Below, piece after piece: positions 53,861 through 62,739 of a stretch of 64,000 nucleotides of DNA. This DNA is from Sphingobacterium wenxiniae (GTDB lineage Bacteria; Bacteroidota; Bacteroidia; Sphingobacteriales; Sphingobacteriaceae), in assembly GCF_900116225.1 (NCBI RefSeq), contig NZ_FOZZ01000001.1, forward strand, positions 434,001-498,000, given 5' to 3'. The translations under genes were made by a program, and so were the position numbers. The notes under the pieces are model-generated. The model was not told where the DNA came from. It was given only the letters and a program-made list of their open reading frames with translations, and made no database searches. How positions within the stretch are numbered: position 1 is the first letter of the stretch; the number at the start of each line of letters is the position of its first letter.

Positions 53861-54373
53861 ATGAACAAACTAGAATTCAATGCTTTAGTGGTACAACAAT
53901 CCGATTCGCTAAAGAACTACGCCAGAAATTTTACACGCGACCATGAGGACGCTAACGACTTGGTACAAGACACGCTTCTGAAAGCAGTCACTTACTTCAA
54001 GAATTTCCGCGAAGGCACAAATCTTAAGGGTTGGCTTTATACCATCATGAAGAACACCTTTATCAACAACTATCGACGCGTGGTGAAGACCAACTCTTTC
54101 ATTACACAAGAGGAAGACATCACCAGCAGCCACTTAATGGTATCGGCTACGAAAAACAAAGGTGAGAACAAATTTGTGATGGACGATATCAACACAGCGC
54201 TATCCAAGCTTCCGGAAGATTATTACGTGCCATTCTCCATGTATTTTGAAGGATATAAATACAATGAAATCTCGGAACATCTGAATATTCCGATCGGCAC
54301 GGTGAAGACACGTATACACGTGGCTCGCAAAACTATGAAAAAAACACTCGGCGTCTATAAATCGACTTACTAA
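53861..54373 (+). CDS. ECF-type RNA polymerase sigma factor (stand-alone)
   Basis: A 170-residue sigma-70 protein: region 2 with NFTRDHEDANDLVQDTLLKAVTYFKNFREGTNLKGWLYTIMKN (residues 22-65) and region 4 with LPEDYYVPFSMYFEGYKYNEISEHLNIPIGTVKTRIHVARKTMKK (about 117-161). No anti-sigma gene is next to it, unlike the sigma at 39506. Sequence type matches the SigW-like/EcfG-unrelated group widespread in Bacteroidota. The 261-bp upstream gap contains a TTTGCAAACGTTTG palindrome (53760-53773) but no clear promoter box. The cytochrome b5-like gene follows 18 bp later. Confidence 0.92.
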   Translation: MNKLEFNALVVQQSDSLKNYARNFTRDHEDANDLVQDTLLKAVTYFKNFREGTNLKGWLYTIMKNTFINNYRRVVKTNSFITQEEDITSSHLMVSATKNKGENKFVMDDINTALSKLPEDYYVPFSMYFEGYKYNEISEHLNIPIGTVKTRIHVARKTMKKTLGVYKSTY

Positions 54374-54391
54374 TCCACTATCTTTGGATTT

Positions 54392-54637
54392 GTGAGCAAT
54401 ATCGAACAGGATTCCGTTTTTACAAAAGCACAGTTAGCGCTTCGCAATGGCGAAGACAAACCAGAGATCTGGGTCAGCTATAAAGGGTTGATATACGATG
54501 TTTCTGCCAGCAGGTTATGGCGGAACGGGAAGCACTATGAGCATTGGGCAGGACAAGACCTCACCGAGGAATTGGCCGATGCACCACATGCGGAGTATGT
54601 TTTTGACAAGTTCCCTGTTGTCGGCAAATTAATTTGA
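54392..54637 (+). CDS. Small cytochrome b5-like heme-binding protein
   Basis: An 81-residue cytoplasmic protein starting with GTG at 54392; no in-frame ATG exists, and a later start would cut the fold. It shows the cytochrome b5 core: IWVSYKGLIYDVSAS, RNGKHYEHWAGQDLTEELADAPHAEYVFDKFPVVGKL. The two axial His ligands are likely His in HYEHWAG and His in APHAEYV. It is smaller than eukaryotic b5 and belongs to the short prokaryotic type. It is probably co-transcribed with the sigma factor and its stop codon is inside a terminator stem. Confidence 0.85.
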   Translation: MSNIEQDSVFTKAQLALRNGEDKPEIWVSYKGLIYDVSASRLWRNGKHYEHWAGQDLTEELADAPHAEYVFDKFPVVGKLI

Positions 54638-54666
54638 GATTAGCGCTTATTCGCTAATCTCAAATT
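54631..54666. terminator. Bidirectional terminator overlapping both stop codons
   Basis: AATTTGAGATTAGCG (54631-54645) pairs perfectly with CGCTAATCTCAAATT (54652-54666). The stop of the cytochrome b5-like gene (54635-54637) and the last codons of the PfkB kinase gene (from 54647) lie within it. Confidence 0.9.
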
Positions 54667-55567
54667 TTGATAAAGTGATGAACCTTTGGATTCTTCCCTT
54701 AATATCTTCAGCTGATAGTGTCTGCAACTGTTCTGTTCCGAATTTTTCCACGCAATAGGAAGCCAATGCCGATCCGTAGATGATCGCGTTCTTCATATTG
54801 GTAAAGTTGATGGATTTTACCTGTGCCAAGTAGCCGATGAAGCCCCCTGCAAAAGTATCGCCCGCACCGGTCGGATCGAAAACATCCGCCAATGGCAATG
54901 CCGGAGCAGAGAATATCTGTCCTTCTCCAAATAGCAGAGCACCATGCTCGCCTTTTTTGATGATAAGGTATTTCGGTCCCATTTCTAAGATGGCCTGCGC
55001 AGCTTTTACCAGTGAATATTCTCCGGAAAGTTGTCTTGCCTCGGCATCATTGATGGTCAATACGTCTACTTTTTTCAATACAGCTTTTAGATCTTCCAGT
55101 GCCACATCCATCCAGAAATTCATGGTATCCAATACTACCAATTTAGGCTTATGGTTTAAGCGATCCAACGTAGCCATCTGCACCTGTGGTGTCAAGTTGC
55201 CCAACAGCAGGTATTCGCAATCTTGGTATGATGCAGGAAGTTTCGGATCAAAATCCGCCAAAACATTCAGCTCGGTGATCAATGTGTCGCGGCTGTTCAT
55301 GTCATTGTGGTACTTGCCGGACCAGAAAAAAGATTTTCCGCCTTTTACAACCTCCACCCCTTCTACATCAATACCTTTTGAGGTAAGGATATTGAGGTTG
55401 TCATCTCCGAAATCTTCTCCGATCACGGATACCAACTTCACCTGGTCATACAAATAAGAAGCGGCCAAACCCGCAAATGTAGCTGCCCCACCTACAATTT
55501 TATCCGTTTTTCCGAAAGGAGTTTCGATAGCATCAAAAGCTACTGTACCAACGATTACTAAACTCAT
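54647..55567 (-). CDS. PfkB family carbohydrate/nucleoside kinase
   Basis: The frame is open from 55648, but the ATG at 55567 (MSLVIVGTVAFDAIETPFG) begins the fold and gives 306 residues. Family signatures: VGGAATFAGLAASYL (substrate-side GG motif, about residues 26-40) and FDPTGAGDTFAGGFIGYLAQ with the anion hole and catalytic Asp (about 234-253). It phosphorylates a sugar or nucleoside with ATP; the sequence resembles ribokinase/adenosine-kinase-like PfkB proteins of Bacteroidota. No operon partner. Confidence 0.92.
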   Translation of the reverse strand: MSLVIVGTVAFDAIETPFGKTDKIVGGAATFAGLAASYLYDQVKLVSVIGEDFGDDNLNILTSKGIDVEGVEVVKGGKSFFWSGKYHNDMNSRDTLITELNVLADFDPKLPASYQDCEYLLLGNLTPQVQMATLDRLNHKPKLVVLDTMNFWMDVALEDLKAVLKKVDVLTINDAEARQLSGEYSLVKAAQAILEMGPKYLIIKKGEHGALLFGEGQIFSAPALPLADVFDPTGAGDTFAGGFIGYLAQVKSINFTNMKNAIIYGSALASYCVEKFGTEQLQTLSAEDIKGRIQRFITLSKFEISE

Positions 55568-55879
55568 GGTTCTATTTTTTTTTGATAAAAACGGTCGATT
55601 CACCGATTGGCCCTGATCCTCCCTAGATATATGCGGGATGTGCACCAAATCGCTGCATATTCAGTAGGAAAGAGGACCTTATCCGTGTTCATGCAGCAGG
55701 CTAAAAAACCACCGTTCTTGATTTACAGCGCAATATTAGCGAATATTTTTGACTCTATAAAATTTCAATTACAACTACGTGAATACGTAATATCTTACGC
55801 CTCTATAAGATAATGATAATCCCACTATAGAGGGGGAGGTACCATATATCATACTGCCTCCCCTTATCACCTGTCGCTA

Positions 55880-56512
55880 TTAGAATTCCATCACAAAATC
55901 CTGCGTAGAAACCCTCACCTTTTTCATGGATGCCAACCAATCTGTACTCTGATCGGCATAGCCAACATACATAAGAGACACACTTTTCAAGCTATGCTTT
56001 TCAAGTTCCAGGACACTGTCTATGACAGCATTATCAAAGCCTTCTGCTGGCGTGGTATCTATCCTAAGCTCAGCAGCCTGTGCCAAGGCTAATCCTAAAG
56101 CGATATAGGTCTGTCTCGCTGTATGGGCAAAATTTACCTCCGCGGGCTGATCTAAATAGATTGATTTCAGCTTATCGGTGTATGACGCAAAACGTCCTCT
56201 AGGCAAGCCTCTTTCATCTGTAGTCAAGTCATACATCCTATCAATCCGTTCAGCAGTATAACGATCCCAAGCAGCAAAAATAAGTACGTGTGAACAATCA
56301 CGCATACAATCAGGATTTAGTGCTCCTTCGGACAATCTATTTTTGATCTGCTGATCCTCTACAACAATCAACCTAAAAGGTTGTAGCCCTGAGGACGTTG
56401 GTGCCAGCCTTGCTGCCTCAATGATTTTGTCGATATCTTCACGACTCACTTTTTTAGAGGGATCATACGCCTTCACGGCGTGTCTCCATTGTAGATCTTC
56501 AATTAATGACAT
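55880..56512 (-). CDS. Nitroreductase family FMN oxidoreductase (NfsB-like)
   Basis: A 210-residue cytoplasmic flavoprotein. N-terminal RHAVKAYDPSKKVS and APTSSGLQPFRLIVVED (residues 10-50) hold FMN contacts; the end KKVRVSTQDFVMEF is close to the NfsB type. It reduces nitroaromatics or quinones with NAD(P)H. It lies 133 bp after the QorB-like gene on the same strand, with Rrf2 farther upstream, suggesting one redox-stress regulon. The 312-bp gap between this gene and the PfkB gene shows no gene. Confidence 0.9.
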   Translation of the reverse strand: MSLIEDLQWRHAVKAYDPSKKVSREDIDKIIEAARLAPTSSGLQPFRLIVVEDQQIKNRLSEGALNPDCMRDCSHVLIFAAWDRYTAERIDRMYDLTTDERGLPRGRFASYTDKLKSIYLDQPAEVNFAHTARQTYIALGLALAQAAELRIDTTPAEGFDNAVIDSVLELEKHSLKSVSLMYVGYADQSTDWLASMKKVRVSTQDFVMEF

Positions 56513-56644
56513 GTTTTTTTTATTATTTTAAAGTTACGAAATTAAGAAGATAATGGAAGTTATGTAAGCACTGGATTTAACAATTTTATAAGTACCGAAA
56601 CCACCACCACTCCTATTAAAAAATAGTTTTAATGTATAAAAATC

Positions 56645-57490
56645 CTACCTAAGTACCCGACGAACGCTATTAGTCAAAGAGGTGGTCGGGTGCCCAATCA
56701 AGCGAGACAGTTGGTGACCATCGTCAAACAAGTCTCCGCGCGAAGCACTTACGTCCCACCCCGCTATAGCCGACGCTAATCCTTCGGGCAGGCCTGCGGA
56801 CCTTAAAGACTCAGCATATTCATCTTCTGAAAGATTTTTGTAAAAAATGTCTTTACCTGTTTGTCTAGATATTTCTTCTGCAAGATCCTGCAAGGTATAG
56901 GCTGTATCGCCAGCCAGTTCATATACTTGCCCTACATGACCTTCACCACTCAAGACAACAGCTGCTGCTGCAGCGTAGTCCTCACGGGATGCCGATGCTA
57001 TTTTACCTTCGCCGGCACTACCTATTAAAGAACCTGCTACCAAAGCTCCCGGAATAGATCCGGTATAATTTTCGGTATACCACCCATTACGCAGAACAGT
57101 ATAGGGTATGCCCGATGATTTCAACAGTTCCTCGGTTTGGCGGTGTTCTGTCGCCAGACTCAAACTCGACGTATCGGCATGGAGCAGGCTTGTATACACA
57201 ATCCAGTTAACACCAGCCTTACGCGCTGCTTCGATTACATTTTTATGCTGTATAAAACGTTGTCCGACTTCACTTCCAGAAATCAAAAGCAAATAATCAA
57301 TTCCGATCAGTGCATTCGATAACTCTTTCGATTTGCTATAATCAAACGCCCTAACTTCCACATGCAAATCGACAGCTTTCTCCGGCGAACGCACCAAAGC
57401 AACAATGTTCTCAGGATTAACCCTGCTTTTTAGTTTTTCAATCACCAAACGACCTAGTTGTCCGGTAGCACCTGTAATTCCTATCTTCAT
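56645..57490 (-). CDS. NmrA/QorB-like NAD(P)-dependent oxidoreductase
   Basis: Start is taken at 57490 (MKIGITGATGQLGRLVIEKLKS), five codons inside the open frame from 57505; the result is 281 residues. The Rossmann motif GATGQLG is clear. YTSLLHADTSSLSLATEHRQTEELLKSSGIPYTVLRNGWYTENY around residues 103-146 is the QorB (quinone oxidoreductase 2) type signature, followed by YAAAAAVVLSGEGHVGQVYELAG. It likely reduces quinones with NADPH. It lies 56 bp after the Rrf2 gene. Confidence 0.88.
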   Translation of the reverse strand: MKIGITGATGQLGRLVIEKLKSRVNPENIVALVRSPEKAVDLHVEVRAFDYSKSKELSNALIGIDYLLLISGSEVGQRFIQHKNVIEAARKAGVNWIVYTSLLHADTSSLSLATEHRQTEELLKSSGIPYTVLRNGWYTENYTGSIPGALVAGSLIGSAGEGKIASASREDYAAAAAVVLSGEGHVGQVYELAGDTAYTLQDLAEEISRQTGKDIFYKNLSEDEYAESLRSAGLPEGLASAIAGWDVSASRGDLFDDGHQLSRLIGHPTTSLTNSVRRVLR

Positions 57491-57546
57491 ATTAATCATA
57501 TTCATTATGTAACAACTTCTATTACATTTATACGCAAAAAAAAAAA

Positions 57547-57957
57547 TTAATCAAACTGTTTTACAAAATCCTGCAATGTCTTTTGTTGGAGAGATGAGCA
57601 TATTAGTTTGTCCGTATCCCGAAAAAGAGCTTCCAATTCATCATTGATATCTTTGCCCACGGAGCATTTTGGATTAGTATCAAGATTTTTTTTACCCAGA
57701 ATATTTGCATTTTTGACAAGTTGATAGATATCCGCCAACGTAATCCGATCGGGACTAACGTCCAACATGGAACCTCCATCTTTACCTTTTCTACTGATCA
57801 CCCATCCCCTATCCTGCAAATTACCCAACTCTTTCCGAACAATGACAGGATTAATATTTATACTTCCTGCAATCCAATCCGAGCTCAACAACCTGTTGGG
57901 CTGTCGAGCCAAAAGCGTCAAAATATGTACGACAGTTGCAAATCTTGTATTATTCAT
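57547..57957 (-). CDS. Rrf2 family transcriptional regulator
   Basis: Start is the ATG at 57957 (MNNTRFATVVHILTLLA); the ORF extends 12 codons upstream without need. At 136 residues it matches Rrf2. The winged helix is residues 5-65, with ININPVIVRKELGNLQDRGWVISRKGKDGGSML. Only Cys98 and Cys120 remain, so the three-Cys cluster site of IscR is absent and it is more like YwnA-type redox or other sensors. It is the first gene before the QorB-like and nitroreductase genes and probably controls them. Confidence 0.9.
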   Translation of the reverse strand: MNNTRFATVVHILTLLARQPNRLLSSDWIAGSININPVIVRKELGNLQDRGWVISRKGKDGGSMLDVSPDRITLADIYQLVKNANILGKKNLDTNPKCSVGKDINDELEALFRDTDKLICSSLQQKTLQDFVKQFD

Positions 57958-58289
57958 ATCAGGTGCAAAGATATAAAAATCAAATTGTAACACAAACCAT
58001 TACAATAAAAACAACTCCTTATAATCTTAGATCTGTTTACATCGGAATGATGATCTCACATTGAAATATAACCGATACTGGAGAGTGCCTCGGCTATCAA
58101 GCATTCCTAATTTTGTTAAAAAAGTTAGGCTCATGAAAGCACTATTTAACGGCATCCTATATTTGCCCTGAAAAGATCAGTCTTGATGTAGTGAATGGTT
58201 TTACGTTATCCTAAACTTTTGACAGAGGGTAGAAGTAGCTACTGTATCCGCCCTATGAAGTAAAGGCCGTCTGATTTTCGTATATTTTC

Positions 58290-59363
58290 TTAAAGCTCTC
58301 TTTTTAGTTTAATTTTTATAAATGCAGCCCTTTGCTTTTTACCTTTTGCCGGTGCCGAATTATGCGGATATACTTCCGCGTAAAACGTCTCGTTACCGAT
58401 CCAAAATGCCTTTTTATCATCCGCGACTTTAAAGTTGGTAAAGTTTACATACAGAATATTTTCCTCCCCCTTTTCCTGAGGAATATATTTATTAATCACA
58501 AAATCACTCCCTACATCAGTATTGGACGACACATAAGAAATCCAATCCCTAGTCGCAAGAATCTGGGGATAACCTAAGCTATACATATTAAGTCTTACTG
58601 CAGAGGTCGGCTCATAAAATGTGTAATAAGATTCCATTCCCAAATCCGAACTTTCCTGAAAGACTTCCAAACCCAATAACTTTGATTGGCCAATGTATGC
58701 AATATAAAATATTCCATCTTCTTCAGCCTTTTTCTCATATTGATCTATGATATGCTCCTGGCCTCTATCTGTATATGTCCAATTGTTATTCTTGAGATTA
58801 ACGGAAGGATTCTTCACTAAGACCTCATCAATCCTATTTCTTGACGCGTCTATAAATTCTTTCTCCGACACTTCAGTAATCGTTCCATATTTATCAAATA
58901 GTTTATTCTCAAAATCGTCTGTTCCTTGATACGTACTACTTCTAATCTCACTAAGCTTCACCCCTTTGAGCGTCAAATCGAAAGCAGCCGTAAATTCAGT
59001 CTTCAACACGAAGACTTCGATACTGTTCGCTATATTATTCTCAATACTGTAGTGCATCGAGTAAAAGTCATCGAATTCCTCGAAGCCGTAATAGTTGTCG
59101 AGCATGTTATAGGCAACCTGCATGTAAGCGGAATCTCCATGTGGAGCTACAAAGAATCGGATGGAGTCCAATTCGGTCGATAGCTGAAAAGGAACATCCT
59201 GCACATTGTCCACACCCTTTATTTTTTTAAAATCGTCAAAAGTTATGCTTTTGTTCGTCTTTTTATTTGTCTCAGCTTGTACCTCTGTCTTACTATTCTT
59301 TGAGATACATCCGACAAAAAAAACTATTGCTGATACTATGAAGAGGTGGAAAGCAATTTTCAT
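58290..59363 (-). CDS. Lipoprotein of unknown function
   Basis: From the ATG at 59363 (MKIAFHLFIVSAIVFFVGC) the protein has 357 residues with lipobox Cys19; the frame is open six codons more via a TTG that coincides with a -7 promoter box. The mature protein is acidic and mixed in structure. It includes TFDDFKKIKGV, an NNWTYTDRGQEHIIDQYEKK segment and ends in AFIKIKLKREL. No known family is recognised. It is isolated: 332 bp of DNA without features lies between it and Rrf2. Confidence 0.7.
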   Translation of the reverse strand: MKIAFHLFIVSAIVFFVGCISKNSKTEVQAETNKKTNKSITFDDFKKIKGVDNVQDVPFQLSTELDSIRFFVAPHGDSAYMQVAYNMLDNYYGFEEFDDFYSMHYSIENNIANSIEVFVLKTEFTAAFDLTLKGVKLSEIRSSTYQGTDDFENKLFDKYGTITEVSEKEFIDASRNRIDEVLVKNPSVNLKNNNWTYTDRGQEHIIDQYEKKAEEDGIFYIAYIGQSKLLGLEVFQESSDLGMESYYTFYEPTSAVRLNMYSLGYPQILATRDWISYVSSNTDVGSDFVINKYIPQEKGEENILYVNFTNFKVADDKKAFWIGNETFYAEVYPHNSAPAKGKKQRAAFIKIKLKREL

Positions 59364-59378
59364 ATTTTTCTTTTTATT

Positions 59379-59386
59379 CAAAGGTA
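59379..59386 (-). promoter_or_regulatory. -7 box (TACCTTTG on the minus strand)
   Basis: A full TAnnTTTG match, ending 15 bases before the ATG at 59363; it rules out the upstream TTG as start. The following gap to 59652 holds only a small CTTTATTTC/GAAATAAAG palindrome (about 59550-59582). Confidence 0.5.
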
Positions 59387-59652
59387 GGCGTATTCTAAGA
59401 AGCTGTCAACATAATTCATTGCTTATACCAAAAAATAGCTGAAAGCAGGGAGGTAATATAGAATTCTGTCCAATTGTGAAGCCGTATAGGATTTGCTCAA
59501 TTCGCCATCTAAAAAAGAAAATGTCAACATAAAGATGAAATTCTTCCATCTTTATTTCAACCATAAGGTCGTCGAAATAAAGTAAAAAGAAATGAGGATA
59601 TCCAGAAAACACCTATCGGACACCCTCATTCCATAAAAATTAGCTATACAGG

Positions 59653-60882
59653 TTATACCTGCAAAGATTGCGGTTTCAGCTGCACCCTACCTATTAGTTC
59701 GTTGGTTTCTAAGATGAGCTGTGCTTCCAATACGCTCTGGTTAGCCTCCACTTTAATAATGGTACGTTGCCCTTCTTTCGGTCCACCTCCGATAATTATC
59801 GGATAGGAATGATCTTCCTGAGCGGTGTGGATACCATAGCGGTGTGTATGTCCACTGATTACCACCCCAACGTTGCCTTCAGCCAGAACCGGACCAAAAA
59901 CCCTGCGACAGTGCATAGTTCCGTGCCAATCACCCGAATGATAAGGTGGGATATGCATAATCACGACCCGATAAAGCGCTCTTTTGGCCTCGTCTGACTG
60001 CAACACATCTTTTAACCAGGCCGCCTGCTTTTCCCGAAACAAATCAAATTGCGCCATACCATGGTATGCATCATCATCATCGGTTTTATCCTCTCCTGTG
60101 TCTAGTGCCACAAAGAATACAGGTCCACGGGTAAATGCGAAATAAGCGTTATCATTAATATTTTCAAAGTATTGTCCCAGCGCGTAGGCAAAGTCGCCCC
60201 TTGTCTCGTGGTTGCCACGCATCAGCATAAAAGGCTTGCGAGAAGCAAAAAGGGCTGTACAAGGATTGATCAAGTGGTCTATCAATTGCTGTTCACCCGT
60301 CTGGTAATCAAACGTATCTCCATTTAAGAGCACTTCTTGATAGGCATCGCTACCGTACAACCCTTCCAGTAGGCCAAATGAGTTTGGACGATCGTGTATA
60401 TCATTCATCACCAATAGAGCGGCCGTATGGCTGTTAGGATCTACGGTCTGAAAGGTAAAATCAGCGCTCTTCAAGGTAGCACCAAATGTTTTCGCATACG
60501 CCTTAAATTCTACGATTTCCTTACTCACGACTCGATACCCATATGAATGTCCCGGTCTTAGACCTGTCAACCTGATTTTATTGACCGTATTGTTGGCCAG
60601 TACCATACCATCTTTTATCGTCTGTTGTATCTTGACATCCTGCGGTTTGTCCGCCAACCAGTATTCAACATGGCTAAAAGCCCGTCTATTGGTTATCCAG
60701 CAGACTGTGATCCCATCCGTTGCCAAATGTTGTAAATAAGGCTGCGTTAGTAGTGAAAATTCATCCGCCTGTATAGACTTAGGAAGCATTTTATCGGAAG
60801 CAGTCCCGATTTTTGGCATAGCAGCTGCTACCGATCCAATGGTTAGCGCTTTCAAAAAATTTCGTCTTTTAAAAAATGTCAT
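59653..60882 (-). CDS. Tat-exported metallophosphoesterase (purple-acid-phosphatase-like)
   Basis: A 409-residue protein with a twin-arginine leader (FKRRNFLKALTIGSVAAAM). Residues about 40-145 are a FN3-like domain (TQPYLQHLATDGITVCWITNRRAFSHVEYWL), then the calcineurin fold with all metal motifs: VMNDIHDRPNS, LLNGDTFDYQTG, MRGNHETRGD, VIMHIPPYHSGD and VISGHTHRYGIH. It should hydrolyse phosphate esters in the periplasm. It follows the SusD gene by 15 bp, so uptake pair and phosphatase probably work together. Confidence 0.92.
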   Translation of the reverse strand: MTFFKRRNFLKALTIGSVAAAMPKIGTASDKMLPKSIQADEFSLLTQPYLQHLATDGITVCWITNRRAFSHVEYWLADKPQDVKIQQTIKDGMVLANNTVNKIRLTGLRPGHSYGYRVVSKEIVEFKAYAKTFGATLKSADFTFQTVDPNSHTAALLVMNDIHDRPNSFGLLEGLYGSDAYQEVLLNGDTFDYQTGEQQLIDHLINPCTALFASRKPFMLMRGNHETRGDFAYALGQYFENINDNAYFAFTRGPVFFVALDTGEDKTDDDDAYHGMAQFDLFREKQAAWLKDVLQSDEAKRALYRVVIMHIPPYHSGDWHGTMHCRRVFGPVLAEGNVGVVISGHTHRYGIHTAQEDHSYPIIIGGGPKEGQRTIIKVEANQSVLEAQLILETNELIGRVQLKPQSLQV

Positions 60883-60897
60883 AACAGTCTTATTAAA

Positions 60898-62703
60898 TTA
60901 ATAACCTGGATTCTGATCCAACTGCGGATTCTTATTCATTTCATCCCGCATTATTGGGAAGAAATAGGATTTGTTGTTCCATGCCCTTTCGTCAAATTTA
61001 ACGTGTTTCACCTCGGGGATGGCAGCGGTAACATTATTTGCCGTCAATGGGTAGACTATTTTAGCTTGGTAGGCTGGGCTATAGGCTTCTGGACCGATCA
61101 TCCATCTTCTAACATCAAAGAAGCGATGTTCTTCAAAGGCTAATTCCAGACGGCGTTCATTTCTATACAGCTCCTTCAAGGCATCGCCCGATGCTGTTGT
61201 CACTGGCAAACCTGCGCGCTTACGCACGAGATTAATATATACTCTTGCTTCGGCATCTTGTCCAAGTTCTATACAGGCTTCTGCATAGTTCAACAACACT
61301 TCTGTATACCGGAAAAAACGCCAAGTAACAGATTGCCTTAAATACTGTACATTAACAGTAGGATCAACGTATTTCCTACAATAATACCCCGTATAAGATC
61401 CATTCCAGTTTTCAATAGGGCTATTTCGGGTGTCTATGCCATAGGTTTCGTACATTTTGCCTGTTGTAGCATTCCAGCGTTGATAAGTTCCCGTCTGGAT
61501 CTTATTATGAGGTTCGAGTCCTTTCGCATCCAAAGGACGCTCTCTCCAAGACGCTCCATTGTAAAAAATCGTGGCATAAAAACGTGGTTCACGGTTAGCA
61601 TAGGGATCCTTTGCATGATCGGGGTTATTCCAGTCAAAGGGTGTGCCATCGGCCATTTGAAAAGCATCGACAAAATTTGCAATAGGCGCATTTACACCCC
61701 AACCATAATAACCATTCGGCGAAGAGTATAAGCCCCAGCGTTGCCCCATACCTTGATTAAAATACTTAACCATAATATCCTCTGAAGTATTATTGGTCAA
61801 GAATATTTCTGTAATATTCTGTGCAACAGAATCCCCCGGTGCAGGTTCGGCTTTATGCAATTCGTATATACCCATATCTATGACTGCCTTTGCCGCTTCT
61901 TTTGCTTTTTGCCAGCGTTGTGTGCGCATATCGTCCGTATAGCCCAATAGTTCCGGTTTTTCGAAAGCAGAGATAACGGCATTAGGGCTGTGCAGATCAC
62001 TGGCAGCATACAACAACACCCTTGATTTCAACGCCAATGCCGCACCTTTGGTTGCTCTACCGTTATTTATCCCACTCTGTACTTCTGGAAGTAAACTGGC
62101 CGCCTTGTCGCATTCCGAAACGATGAAATCTATACATTCCTGATACGAATTTCGGGCTACGGAAAACTCGCTATCCAAACCATAGGCATCTGTTACCAAA
62201 GGTACACCACCATATAGCGCCAGTAAATAATGATAGGTGAAAGCACGTAGAAAATGTGCCTCTCCTGTCATCCGATCCCGGTCAGACTTCCCATCCAACA
62301 TTGTACCACTAAAAGGCACCTGCCCGACCTTATCAAAGAACACATTACAATAGCGAATAGACTTGTACAGCTCATTCCAAACCAGGTTGCGCTGGTAGCC
62401 CCATGCATAGAGATTATCCTGTGTAGACTCACTGTTATTAAACAGGTTGGACGCGCTGTTTCCTCTATAATGCCCTTCATCGACAATATTAGCAGTACCT
62501 CGACCATCTGTCAGCGGTTCATACAATCTAAAATAAATCTGGTTTATAAATGTTTCCACCAATGCCGGATCAGACCACACCGCATCATCGGTAAATTTCT
62601 CTTGGGATTGCGTATCTAAAAACTCTTGCTTACAAGCGTTTAAACTTGCCAATGTAAGCAAAGATAGCAAAGCAATTCTCATCCAATTTCTCATTACTTT
62701 CAA
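60898..62703 (-). CDS. SusD/RagB family lipoprotein (second pair)
   Basis: A 601-residue lipoprotein (LLSLLTLASLNACKQEF, Cys24) with SusD features: LDTQSQEKFTDDAVWSDPALVETFINQIYFRLYEP near the start, GEAHFLRAFTYHYLLALYGGVPLVTD (about residues 147-172), the C-terminal RYTEVLLNYAEACIELG, RNERRLELAFEEHRFFDVRRW, and ending in NPQLDQNPGY. It sits 36 bp after the SusC gene and is the substrate-binding cap of that transporter. Confidence 0.95.
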   Translation of the reverse strand: MKVMRNWMRIALLSLLTLASLNACKQEFLDTQSQEKFTDDAVWSDPALVETFINQIYFRLYEPLTDGRGTANIVDEGHYRGNSASNLFNNSESTQDNLYAWGYQRNLVWNELYKSIRYCNVFFDKVGQVPFSGTMLDGKSDRDRMTGEAHFLRAFTYHYLLALYGGVPLVTDAYGLDSEFSVARNSYQECIDFIVSECDKAASLLPEVQSGINNGRATKGAALALKSRVLLYAASDLHSPNAVISAFEKPELLGYTDDMRTQRWQKAKEAAKAVIDMGIYELHKAEPAPGDSVAQNITEIFLTNNTSEDIMVKYFNQGMGQRWGLYSSPNGYYGWGVNAPIANFVDAFQMADGTPFDWNNPDHAKDPYANREPRFYATIFYNGASWRERPLDAKGLEPHNKIQTGTYQRWNATTGKMYETYGIDTRNSPIENWNGSYTGYYCRKYVDPTVNVQYLRQSVTWRFFRYTEVLLNYAEACIELGQDAEARVYINLVRKRAGLPVTTASGDALKELYRNERRLELAFEEHRFFDVRRWMIGPEAYSPAYQAKIVYPLTANNVTAAIPEVKHVKFDERAWNNKSYFFPIMRDEMNKNPQLDQNPGY

Positions 62704-62739
62704 AATATTTAGATCAATTTTTATAACTCTGTTTATTTC

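Noticed and set aside
59406..59612. 68-codon frame on the minus strand
   Set aside because: Aromatic-rich AT-biased sequence without start context; it overlaps a small palindrome and looks non-coding.
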